A DNA stretch of 56,044 nt from contig JAFYZV010000233.1 of NCBI GenBank assembly GCA_017548525.1, positions 1 to 56,044 of the forward strand, given 5' to 3'. Numbering within the stretch: the first letter of the stretch is position 1; each line of letters starts with the position of its first letter. Shown here piece after piece: positions 42,056-50,053 of this stretch. The notes under the pieces were generated by a model that ran no database searches, was not told the DNA's origin, and worked only from the letters and a program-made list of their open reading frames with translations. Made by a program: the position numbers and the translations under genes. Source of the stretch: Prevotella sp. (GTDB lineage Bacteria > Bacteroidota > Bacteroidia > Bacteroidales > Bacteroidaceae).

Positions 42056-42391
42056 ATGTATTATATAGAGAAAACATTTGAGATTTCTGCCAGCCATCGG
42101 CTCCATTTGCAATATGAGAGCAAGTGCCAGCGAATGCATGGACACAACTGGCGGATTACTGTTTATTGTAAGTCGCAAGAGCTTGATGACAATGGGATGG
42201 TGGTGGACTTTAGCGAGGTGAAGAGGAAAGTCAAGATGGTGTTGGATCACCAAGATCTCAATGAAGTGTTGCCTTTCAACCCAACGGCGGAAAACATAGC
42301 ACGGTGGATTACAGAGCAAATTCCTCATTGTTACAAGACCAGTGTGCAAGAAAGCGAGGGCAACGTTGCCATTTACGAAGTGGATGAGTGA
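42056..42391 (+). CDS. queD: 6-carboxytetrahydropterin synthase (QueD)
   Basis: 111 residues, usual size for QueD. Zinc ligands in FEISASHRLHL and CQRMHGHNWRI, catalytic Cys in SKCQRMHGHN, and later VVDFSEVKRKV and LDHQDLNEV with the catalytic Asp/His, and an ending Glu in VQESEGNVAIYE. Converts dihydroneopterin triphosphate to 6-carboxy-tetrahydropterin, the second step to queuosine. The stop overlaps the queE start by one base (TGATG). Confidence 0.93.
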   Translation: MYYIEKTFEISASHRLHLQYESKCQRMHGHNWRITVYCKSQELDDNGMVVDFSEVKRKVKMVLDHQDLNEVLPFNPTAENIARWITEQIPHCYKTSVQESEGNVAIYEVDE

Positions 42392-42990
42392 TGAAAAGGT
42401 ATCGTGTGAATGACATGTTTTATTCCTTGCAAGGCGAGGGACACAACACAGGAAGGGCTGCGGTGTTCATCCGCTTTGCGGGGTGCAACTTGAATTGTGC
42501 ATTCTGCGATACTGATTTCACATCGTCAGAGGAGATGACGGCAGACGAAATTGTCCAACGCGCCTTGCTCTTATGTAATGAAGAATGTGGAATGATGGTT
42601 GTCATGACAGGTGGCGAGCCTACCTTGCAGGTTGACGAGGCTTTGGTGGAGATGTTCCATGATGCTGGTTTTGAGGTTGCCATGGAGAGTAACGGTACGC
42701 ATTTGCCTCCCACCAATTTGGATTGGTTGACCATCTCGCCCAAGGGCAATTTTGCAGTCCATCGTTCACAATTGGCAATTCACAATTGCGATGAAGTAAA
42801 ATGCGTTTTTGATGGAAAGAGTGAAGTTGATGATTTCGGTATAATAGCAAAGTATTATTATCTTCAGCCATGTGACGTGGGTGATGTTCTTCTCAACCAA
42901 GAAATCATCGACCAGTGTGTGGACTATATCAAGCGGCACCCATGGTGGCGGCTCTCTTTGCAAACCCACAAATTGGCAGGATTCAAATGA
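42391..42990 (+). CDS. queE: 7-carboxy-7-deazaguanine synthase (QueE)
   Basis: 199 residues from the ATG at 42391 (MKRYRVNDMFYSLQGEG). Radical-SAM cluster Cys motif CX3CX2C in GCNLNCAFCDTDF, SAM-binding VVMTGGEPTLQ, and ISPKGNFAVHR. Makes 7-carboxy-7-deazaguanine from the QueD product. It contains a short repeat (42764-42788, translated SQLAIHNC) shared with the gene at 45347. The stop overlaps the next start as ATGA. QueC and QueF are not in the window. Confidence 0.93.
   Translation: MKRYRVNDMFYSLQGEGHNTGRAAVFIRFAGCNLNCAFCDTDFTSSEEMTADEIVQRALLLCNEECGMMVVMTGGEPTLQVDEALVEMFHDAGFEVAMESNGTHLPPTNLDWLTISPKGNFAVHRSQLAIHNCDEVKCVFDGKSEVDDFGIIAKYYYLQPCDVGDVLLNQEIIDQCVDYIKRHPWWRLSLQTHKLAGFK
42764..42788 (-). 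repeat. CAATTG-rich dispersed repeat inside queE
   Basis: On the minus strand CAATTGTGAATTGCCAATTG is followed by TGAAC; 20 of these 25 bases match 45400-45424 in the DUF3822 gene. In queE it lies between FAVHR and DEVKCVF, a position where extra residues appear tolerated. Confidence 0.5.
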
Positions 42991-44414
42991 ACGTATACAT
43001 TAATTGGTTAGTATTGGCGATTTATGCTACCATTGTGGTGGGAGCCATGGTTGCCGTACTGATGGATAACCGACAGCCAGCCAAGACGATGGCTTGGATG
43101 TTGGTGTTGACATTCATGCCATTTGTGGGCATCATCCTTTATTTCTTTTTCGGGAAAAACACAAGGAAAGAGAAACTAATTAGCCAACGAAGCCTTGACC
43201 GACTTACCAAACGGTCAATGACGGAGTTCATAGAGCAACATGATTTACAGGTTCCTGAAAGCCATCAAGTACTCGCTCGCCTCTTTACCGAACAGAATTG
43301 GGCATTCCCTTTCAAGGACAATGAGGTGGATATTTTCACCGATGGTTATGGCTTTGTGTCGGCATTATTGGTGGAAATCAGCAAGGCAAGTCAGCACATC
43401 CACTTGGAATCGTATATCATTGGGGATGACCCTTTGGGGCGTTTGGTCGCCGATGCCTTGATAGACAAGGCAAAGGAGGGCGTGGAAGTCCGTGTTATCT
43501 ATGATGATGTGGGATGTTGGAAGGTGAAAGAGTCATTCTTTGAGCGGATGAGGGAGGCAGGTATCGAGGTTCATGCCTTTATGCCTGTGCGATTCCCGAT
43601 GTTCACCAGTAAGGTGAACTACCGCAACCACCGCAAGATTTGTGTCATTGACGGCACCGTTGGGTTCGTGGGTGGTATGAACATTGCCTTGAGGTATGTG
43701 AAGGGAACATCCAAGCAGCCTTGGCGCGACACACATCTTCGCGTCCGTGGCGCGTCTGTCTACGGCTTGCAAAAGGCGTTTCTCATTGACTGGTATTTTG
43801 TGGACCGCACCCTCGTTACCAGTCATAAGTATTATCCCGACTATAGTTCTACCATCAATAACCATTGCATTGCACAAGTAGTGACGAGCAGCCCCATTAC
43901 CGATTGGCCCGACATCATGCAAGGATATGTGCGCATCCTCTTGGAGGCGAAACACTATGTGTATATGGAGACACCGTATTTCCTTCCCACCGAACCAGTA
44001 TTCTTTGCCATGCGCACGGCGGCATTGGCGGGTGTTGATGTGCGATTGATGATTCCTTATCATGGTGATGCCAAAGTGGTGGAGTGGGCTACACGGTCGT
44101 ACATCCTGCAAGCAGCCAAAGCTGGAGTGAGGATTCTGCTCTATCAGGCGGCATTCAACCACTCCAAGTTGCTTATCAGCGATGACTCGCTGTGTACATG
44201 TGGCAGTACTAACATTGATTTCCGCAGTTTTGAGAATAACTTTGAGGCAAACATCTTCATCTATGACGAACAAATGGCTTTGCGAATGAAGGACATTTTC
44301 TTACAAGACCAAGAGTCGTGTGTTGCCCTTACCGATGTTACCAGTTTAGAAAACCGACCCTTTTACAAGCGGTTGGGAGAGTCTTTCATTCGTATGCTTT
44401 CGCCACTTCTCTAA
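42987..44414 (+). CDS. cls: Cardiolipin synthase (phospholipase D family)
   Basis: 475 residues from the ATG at 42987 (ATGA overlap with queE). Two N-terminal transmembrane helices (NWLVLAIYATIVVGAMVAVL and AWMLVLTFMPFVGIILYFFF), then two PLD motifs: NHRKICVIDGTVGFVGGMN (HxKxxxxD) and FNHSKLLISDDSLCTCGSTNID. Condenses phosphatidylglycerol molecules, or PG and PE, into cardiolipin at the inner membrane. Translationally coupled to the queuosine genes, apparently a chance operon. Confidence 0.95.
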   Translation: MNVYINWLVLAIYATIVVGAMVAVLMDNRQPAKTMAWMLVLTFMPFVGIILYFFFGKNTRKEKLISQRSLDRLTKRSMTEFIEQHDLQVPESHQVLARLFTEQNWAFPFKDNEVDIFTDGYGFVSALLVEISKASQHIHLESYIIGDDPLGRLVADALIDKAKEGVEVRVIYDDVGCWKVKESFFERMREAGIEVHAFMPVRFPMFTSKVNYRNHRKICVIDGTVGFVGGMNIALRYVKGTSKQPWRDTHLRVRGASVYGLQKAFLIDWYFVDRTLVTSHKYYPDYSSTINNHCIAQVVTSSPITDWPDIMQGYVRILLEAKHYVYMETPYFLPTEPVFFAMRTAALAGVDVRLMIPYHGDAKVVEWATRSYILQAAKAGVRILLYQAAFNHSKLLISDDSLCTCGSTNIDFRSFENNFEANIFIYDEQMALRMKDIFLQDQESCVALTDVTSLENRPFYKRLGESFIRMLSPLL

Positions 44415-44819
44415 CATTTCTCTGTTTCAAATTTGTCAAAATAAATCCGAAAATCAGGGCTTGTGAAGGGGCGTTTTTGCCACCAACTTTCCTTTGGGTC
44501 AAAATTGAGGGATTCTCGTGCGATGGGCTAATATGTTGGAAATCAGCATCTTCCGATTTCTTTACATATTCTAATGGGATGTAACCGTATGTAACAGGAC
44601 AAATGAAGGCATGATTTGGCATGGATAAATGCGGCATTTATCGTTAATAGATGCCACATTTATGGTCGATAACTGCCGCATCCGTCACCCGCGAAGCATA
44701 CATCGGGCGTTTTTGACCCATAAATGGACTAAAAAAGAAGGTGTTCCTTTTCTATTTCGTATGAAAATTCTGACAGCGTTTTGTCAATATTTTTCATAAG
44801 AAAATGGTAAATGGTCTTG
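44415..44819. other. 405-base intergenic region between convergent genes
   Basis: No plausible coding frame. It holds the 22-bp-period array at 44620-44683, two GGGCGTTTTTG stretches (44470 and 44707), and TTTTGTCAATATTTTTCA at 44776-44793, the near-inverse of a sequence at 20945-20963. Because both flanking genes point inward, the array here is not a promoter element. Confidence 0.6.
44620..44683. repeat. 22-bp-period array, second copy of the ATGCCGCATTTAT family
   Basis: Units ATGCGGCATTTATC (44629), ATGCCACATTTATGG (44651) and CTGCCGCATCC (44673) are spaced exactly 22 bp. The first is embedded in a near-perfect palindrome GATAAATGCGGCATTTATC (44624-44642). Unit sequence matches the array at 20712-20786. 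Confidence 0.8.
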
Positions 44820-45350
44820 TTATCGGAAAAGAGAGAAGTTCACGCTACCGTAGGTGCGCTGCTCCACGAAGTGTGGATGGTCTTGGAATTGGTGTTGCTT
44901 GCCATGCTCGAAGACAAAGATGCCGTCGTCTTCCAATAGTTCGTGTTCAAACACCAATGATGGTATCTTGGGTAATTCGGGCAGGGAATAGGGGGGGTCG
45001 GCAAAGATGAGATTGAATTTCTGGCGACATCCCTTGATGAATCGAAATACATCGCCACGAATGAGGATGTCCTTTTCTGTGCCTAACTTTTTTAGGCATT
45101 CGTTGATGAAACGGGCATGGTCGCGGTCGCTTTCCACACTGATCACCGACGAACAGCCGCGAGAGAGCAGTTCGTAGGAGATGCTACCTGTGCCAGCGAA
45201 CAAATCTAAGGCATTGGCATCCTCTAAGTTTATGTAGCCATTGAGGACATTAAAGATATTCTCCTTAGCAAAGTCGGTGGTAGGGCGTGCCTTGAAAGTG
45301 CGTGGAATGTCGAAGTGTCGTCCCTTGTAAATGCCAGTGATAATCCTCAT
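44820..45350 (-). CDS. rsmD: 16S rRNA (guanine966-N2)-methyltransferase RsmD
   Basis: 176 residues. Motifs MRIITGIYKGRHFDIPR at the N-terminus, RPTTDFAKENIFNVL, SAM site ALDLFAGTGSISYELLSRG, and catalytic FADPPYSLPE (DPPY). Methylates G966 of 16S rRNA. Its start overlaps the upstream DUF3822 gene (ATGA), an arrangement often seen in Bacteroidales. Confidence 0.94.
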   Translation of the reverse strand: MRIITGIYKGRHFDIPRTFKARPTTDFAKENIFNVLNGYINLEDANALDLFAGTGSISYELLSRGCSSVISVESDRDHARFINECLKKLGTEKDILIRGDVFRFIKGCRQKFNLIFADPPYSLPELPKIPSLVFEHELLEDDGIFVFEHGKQHQFQDHPHFVEQRTYGSVNFSLFR

Positions 45351-46111
45351 GTTTGTTCTGCGAACAGGACTTGTAAATCGAAAGGTATCTGATTATTGTC
45401 AATTGACAATTGTAGATTGTGAACAACTTTCTGAACATGGTGATGCAGGACTTCCATCATCCATTCCGTTTCGGGAACATTTCCCATAATGTGGATTTCA
45501 TCGTGTTGGGCATTATAGCCTAATTGCTGCCACACATATAATATATAATAGACGGCATCGTGAGCGTTGTCGGCATCGAAACTGTTGCAAAACTTGAAGC
45601 GATTCTTGTCGAAACTGCATACTTCCATCTGTTTGTCGTGGAAATAGACGTATAGTTTCTTGCGTACCCCCGTGAAGCTGTGCCGGTGTAAATGGTTCCA
45701 GACGGGGTAGGCGAGGGGAAGATATTGTGCCTCATCGAAATGCTCATCTATTACAAGTTTTAAGTCCTTGTTGATGCAAAAGATGGCGACGGCATTCAAG
45801 TTGGGGAGTTCTTGGTACATAACCAGGTTTCCTTCCATCCCCGTGATGGTGTAATGGTATAAGGTTTCTACGTCGTCTGCATTGAATTCTTGCAGGGGAA
45901 TCAAGAGGACAGGGGAGTTGATGAGCGTTGTGGCGTGTTTATAACTATACGATAATAGCTTGCCGTCTTTGAGTGCGTTTCGGAAGTTGGCTGCCATCGC
46001 AATGCCATTGTGGATGGAGTATTGCTCGTATGCCATTCTTTCCTTGGATTGCAAATCACGAGCGGCAAACGATAAGTCATTGTAACTGATGCGGATAAAT
46101 AGTCTCTCCAT
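45347..46111 (-). CDS. DUF3822 family protein
   Basis: 254 residues, no signal peptide. Matches the Bacteroidetes DUF3822 proteins in length, in the pattern LFIRISYNDLSFAARD, ATTLINSPVLLIPLQEF, LVIDEHFDEAQYLPLAYPVWNHLH, KLYVYFHDKQMEVCSFDKNRFKFCNSFDADNAHDAVYYILYVWQQLG, and in lying directly upstream of rsmD. The fold resembles actin/ASKHA-like proteins but function is not known. Near its C-terminus it contains the CAATTG-rich repeat shared with queE (VVHNLQLSIDNNQ). Confidence 0.85.
   Translation of the reverse strand: MERLFIRISYNDLSFAARDLQSKERMAYEQYSIHNGIAMAANFRNALKDGKLLSYSYKHATTLINSPVLLIPLQEFNADDVETLYHYTITGMEGNLVMYQELPNLNAVAIFCINKDLKLVIDEHFDEAQYLPLAYPVWNHLHRHSFTGVRKKLYVYFHDKQMEVCSFDKNRFKFCNSFDADNAHDAVYYILYVWQQLGYNAQHDEIHIMGNVPETEWMMEVLHHHVQKVVHNLQLSIDNNQIPFDLQVLFAEQT
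45395..45424 (+). repeat. CAATTG-rich dispersed repeat inside the DUF3822 gene
   Basis: ATTGTCAATTGACAATTG continues into TAGATTGTGAAC; the last 25 bases match the queE copy (42764-42788, opposite strand) at 20 positions. Translated in the gene as VHNLQLSIDNN. Confidence 0.5.
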
Positions 46112-46147
46112 GTCTTTCTTGTGCAGAGAGGATTCCCTAAACCCGTT

Positions 46148-46594
46148 CTATTTGCGGGACAATTTCAGTTTCTTGGTCCAATTATTTTTAGGACCCTCAT
46201 AGCTGTCAATGCTGTTTTTGCCAGCCTCTGATAACATGTCTTTGAAACTTGTACCTTCATTAATCATGTGGAAGATTTGTCCCCATTCGGGAATGCCGCC
46301 CACATTGCGGTGGTCGATAAATACATTTGCCTTGATCTTTCGCGAGAAGTGGTTGTTCCATTCCTCTTTCTCCTCGGGGTAATCTTTGTTGACGGAATAA
46401 AACTCCACACCTCTTTCCTTACACCAACTCACGGCATCTTCAAGCAACTTGCCCTCGCGGATGGTCCAAAGGATCACACGATGTTTTTGCTTGATGAGCA
46501 TCTGAAGAGTGTCGATTGCAAAAGGAATCTCCATCCCAATCTCGGGATATTTGTCCTCAACGATGGTACCGTCAAAACTTACTGCAATAATCAT
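46148..46594 (-). CDS. HAD-like protein lacking the nucleophile Asp
   Basis: 148 residues, the size of small Bacteroidetes HAD-like hydrolases with MIIAVDFDGTIV at the start. Here that reads MIIAVSFDGTIVEDKYPEIG: the first Asp of DxD, the phosphate-accepting nucleophile, is Ser (AGT codon, two changes from an Asp codon). Other motifs remain: HRVILWTIREGKLLEDAVSWCKERG (motif II Thr) and KANVFIDHRNVGGIPEW (motif IV region, with DH rather than DD). It may be catalytically dead or use another chemistry. Lies between wzc and DUF3822. Confidence 0.8.
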   Translation of the reverse strand: MIIAVSFDGTIVEDKYPEIGMEIPFAIDTLQMLIKQKHRVILWTIREGKLLEDAVSWCKERGVEFYSVNKDYPEEKEEWNNHFSRKIKANVFIDHRNVGGIPEWGQIFHMINEGTSFKDMLSEAGKNSIDSYEGPKNNWTKKLKLSRK

Positions 46595-46624
46595 GCCTTA
46601 TAGGAAAGACATCAGTCGAGCGCC

Positions 46625-49162
46625 TTAGCGCTTGACTGATGTGTCGTTCTTGTCACCATAGTGACTATTACTGTAATTGCCGTAAGAGCCATACGTGCCA
46701 TAACCACCGTAAGAGCCATAGTTGCCGTATGTGCCATACTTGCCATAGCGTGAGCTGTAACGTCCATAGCGTCCATACTTGCCATAACGTCCATATCCAT
46801 AGTAGTAGCCATACTTCTTCTTGGACATGTCAATACCATTGAGAACCACGGACATGTTAGGCAACTTGTTCTCGTTACTCAAGCTATTGATGAGGTTGAA
46901 ACTTTCACGTGGGGTGTAGTCGGCACGGCACATGTACACAGTTGCGTCTGCCACACGACCAATCTGCAAGGTGTCAGTTACCAGACCGACAGGCGCGGTG
47001 TCTATGATGATGTAGTCATAATGTTCTTTCAAGTGATTCATAACTACTTCCAGAGATGGACGTGAAATCAACTCGGTGGGGTTTGGAGGCACAGGACCTG
47101 CCAACAGGATGTCAAGGTTGTTATTAATTCCTGATGGGAGAATTTGAGAGTTGACTTCGCTCCATGTTGGTTCATCTAACTTAAGCAATGGAGTGACACC
47201 ATGGTTGTGGTCGTCAATCTCAAACAACTCTGCCAAACGGGGCTTACGGATGTCAAGACCTACGATGATGACCTTCTTGCCTAAGAGGGCGAAACTCACT
47301 GCGAGGTTTGCGGCGTTGAAGGTCTTGCCTTCACCTGATGTGGTGGATGTAAACATGATGACTTTCTCACCTTCTTTGAGCATGAACTGCAAGTTGGTAC
47401 GCATGGAACGGAAGATTTCCTCCATCTGGTTGTTCTTGTTCTCATGCACAACTATGTCGGCCTTTGACTTGGCGGTCTCACTTGCCACGGCAACGTCGGC
47501 AAGTATTGGCAACTTCGTCAAGCGTGCAACATCATCATGACCCTCAATCTTATAGCGGAAGAACTTGAGAAGGAAGAAGATGACAGAGGGAACGACCAAG
47601 CCCAGAAGCAAGGCTATCAACATAATCATATTGGACTTGGGACTTACTTGACCACCGTATACAGGGTCGTCAACCAATTTACCCTTGTCTGCCGTTGCTG
47701 CCAACTCAATCGAGTTTTCCTCACGCTTTTGGAGAAGCATCAGATAAAGTCCAGACTTCACCTCTTGTTGGCGACCGATTTGGGTCAACATGTGTTCTTG
47801 TTCAGGTGTCTGGTTCACTTGTCCAGCATATTTGCTATATTGCGATGCAATGGAGTTACGTTCAATCTCCATGTTTCGTCGGCTCTGTGCCATTGCACCA
47901 CTGATGCTTGCACTGAGGTCGTCGAGTTGGGAAGTCAAGGGAAGCACTGTGGGGCTATTCTCAGAAGCACTGCGGAGCAAACGATTGCGTTCCAGCACAA
48001 TCTCATTATATTTATTAATAAGGTGGGAGGCACTTTGGTCACTCAATCCCACATTAGTAGGCAACGTCTGATACTTGTTCGTGGGCTGGTTCATATAATC
48101 TTGAAGACTATTAAGAAGCGCTACTTGTGTGTTTGCATCTTGTAGCTTTTGTTCGTATGCGTTTGCATTGCCTAAAGCTTGTGTGGCATTCATGTTCAAT
48201 GTCACCATCTTATTTCGTTTCTTATATGATTCCAAGTCTCCTTCGGTGGAACCCAACTCGGCATTAATCTTCTCCAAACGGTCATTGATGAAAGCCTCTG
48301 TACGGAAAGCAATCTCGTTTTTGTCCTCATTGGCTTGTCTATTATAGCAAATGACAAGTTGTTGTAAATAGTCTATAGCGCGTTGGGGAATTTCATCTGC
48401 CAAGACGAGTTGGGCAATGGTCGTAGTCTTGGATGTTGGCGACACTGAGAGGGCACTTGCATATTTGCGTCCAATGGTGCTAACTGGCGATATTTTCACT
48501 TTTAGCACGGCTCCATCTTTCATCACCCTGTTTCCGTTGGCGACTATAGTAATCACCCCCGCCTTGGTAGAGATAGATGCTGGTAGCTTGTTGAACACCT
48601 TATCGATGGCAAAGGGACCTTCATCAGGTGCATCTTCCATTGGGACAAGATATGATCCAGTGACATGATAATTATTTCCCTCACGTTTGATTTGAAGGGG
48701 GATAGGTGAGGTCATTTTTTCCAAATGAGCCTCGTCAATATCGACAACAATTGGTTGGGTCTTATAAACCTTGCGGTCTTTAATCTTTCCTTCTGCGACA
48801 TAAGTCACATAAAGCTTGAGGTCTTTTACTGCCTTTTCTGCAATGGAAAGGGATTTCAAAATCACCATTTCATTGTCTATACCAGTAGAGTTGGTCATCA
48901 TGCCAAGATTGGCAGTCGCCATTAAGTTAGCACGACGGCTTGAACTTCCGTCTTCATCTTTAATCAACATCTTTGCGCGAGCCTCGTAAATGGGCGTTGC
49001 ATAACGCAAATAGAGTGCAGCCGAACCCAGGCTGATGATCATGGCCAGCAAAAACCACTGCCAGTTGAGGATGATGGTTTTTAAAATCGATTGGAAATCA
49101 AAGGTATTTCTATCTTCTTGTTCCAACACGCTGTCTAACGTAAAATCTTTTCTTTCTTCCAT
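46625..49162 (-). CDS. Wzc-type polysaccharide co-polymerase and tyrosine autokinase
   Basis: 845 residues. N-terminal Wzz domain with first transmembrane helix at about 35-52 (WQWFLLAMIISLGSAALYL), a long periplasmic coiled-coil part, a second helix at about 505-525 (MIMLIALLLGLVVPSVIFFL), and a cytoplasmic BY-kinase: Walker A STTSGEGKTFNA at about 605, Walker A' GLDIRKPRL, Walker B YIIIDTAPVGL at about 720. The C-terminal 60 residues are almost only Tyr, Gly, Arg, Lys, Ser and Asn with 19 Tyr, largely as YG repeats: the autophosphorylated cluster, unusually long. Controls capsule/exopolysaccharide polymerisation and export together with the sugar genes upstream. Confidence 0.93.
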   Translation of the reverse strand: MEERKDFTLDSVLEQEDRNTFDFQSILKTIILNWQWFLLAMIISLGSAALYLRYATPIYEARAKMLIKDEDGSSSRRANLMATANLGMMTNSTGIDNEMVILKSLSIAEKAVKDLKLYVTYVAEGKIKDRKVYKTQPIVVDIDEAHLEKMTSPIPLQIKREGNNYHVTGSYLVPMEDAPDEGPFAIDKVFNKLPASISTKAGVITIVANGNRVMKDGAVLKVKISPVSTIGRKYASALSVSPTSKTTTIAQLVLADEIPQRAIDYLQQLVICYNRQANEDKNEIAFRTEAFINDRLEKINAELGSTEGDLESYKKRNKMVTLNMNATQALGNANAYEQKLQDANTQVALLNSLQDYMNQPTNKYQTLPTNVGLSDQSASHLINKYNEIVLERNRLLRSASENSPTVLPLTSQLDDLSASISGAMAQSRRNMEIERNSIASQYSKYAGQVNQTPEQEHMLTQIGRQQEVKSGLYLMLLQKREENSIELAATADKGKLVDDPVYGGQVSPKSNMIMLIALLLGLVVPSVIFFLLKFFRYKIEGHDDVARLTKLPILADVAVASETAKSKADIVVHENKNNQMEEIFRSMRTNLQFMLKEGEKVIMFTSTTSGEGKTFNAANLAVSFALLGKKVIIVGLDIRKPRLAELFEIDDHNHGVTPLLKLDEPTWSEVNSQILPSGINNNLDILLAGPVPPNPTELISRPSLEVVMNHLKEHYDYIIIDTAPVGLVTDTLQIGRVADATVYMCRADYTPRESFNLINSLSNENKLPNMSVVLNGIDMSKKKYGYYYGYGRYGKYGRYGRYSSRYGKYGTYGNYGSYGGYGTYGSYGNYSNSHYGDKNDTSVKR

Positions 49163-49177
49163 TTTTTCTTATTGATT

Positions 49178-50053
49178 TTATTGTTCTGCTAATTGAAGTA
49201 AATATTGCCCATATTGGTTTTTTGCCATGGGTCGTGCTATTTCTTTTAATTGTTCTTTGTTAATCCACCCCTTTTTCAGGGCAATTTCCTCAAGGCAAGC
49301 CACCTTTTGTCCTTGTCTTTTCTCGATGACTTCGATAAAAGTACTTGCTTCGCTCAGACTATCATGTGTTCCCGTATCTAACCATGCAAATCCTCTTTGA
49401 AGTATTTTCACTTTCAAGTTTCCTTGTGCTAAATACTCTTGATTGACAGTTGTGATTTCCAACTCACCCCTACTGCTGGGCTTGATGTGCTTTGCTATCT
49501 CCACAACGCTATTGGGGTAGAAATACAAACCCACGACTGCATAATTGCTTTTTGGGTTCTTTGGCTTCTCTTCAATGCTCAAGCAATTGCCCTCATCGTC
49601 AATCTCGGCAACTCCATACCGCTCTGGGTCGTTTACGAAATATCCGAAGACGGATGCCTTCCCATGCTGCTCTGCATCAATGACGCTTTGGGAAAGGAGG
49701 GAAGAAAATCCCGCCCCATAGAAGATGTTGTCCCCTAAGACGAGACATGCACAATCATCGCCAATGAACTTCTCACCGATGATAAAAGCCTGAGCCAGTC
49801 CGTCGGGGCTTGGTTGCTCGGCATATTGAAACCGAACCCCAAAGTCGCTACCGTCGCCCAATAATCGCCTAAATCCTGGCAAATCATGAGGTGTGGATAT
49901 AATCAAGATGTCACGAATGCCAGCAAGCATCAAAACTGAGATAGGATAATAAATCATCGGTTTATCGAAAATGGGTATGAGTTGCTTGCTGATACCCTTG
50001 GTTATGGGATAAAGACGGGTGCCAGACCCTCCTGCCAATACTATTCCTTTCAT
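49178..50053 (-). CDS. rfbA: Glucose-1-phosphate thymidylyltransferase
   Basis: 291 residues. Typical [37 protein letters not shown] start with the nucleotide loop GGSGTRL, then [60 protein letters not shown] and [12 protein letters not shown]. Makes dTDP-glucose, first step towards dTDP-rhamnose and related sugars. The other rfb genes are absent here. It starts 1 base after the priming glycosyltransferase and precedes wzc by 15 bases; one operon. Confidence 0.96.
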   Translation of the reverse strand: MKGIVLAGGSGTRLYPITKGISKQLIPIFDKPMIYYPISVLMLAGIRDILIISTPHDLPGFRRLLGDGSDFGVRFQYAEQPSPDGLAQAFIIGEKFIGDDCACLVLGDNIFYGAGFSSLLSQSVIDAEQHGKASVFGYFVNDPERYGVAEIDDEGNCLSIEEKPKNPKSNYAVVGLYFYPNSVVEIAKHIKPSSRGELEITTVNQEYLAQGNLKVKILQRGFAWLDTGTHDSLSEASTFIEVIEKRQGQKVACLEEIALKKGWINKEQLKEIARPMAKNQYGQYLLQLAEQ

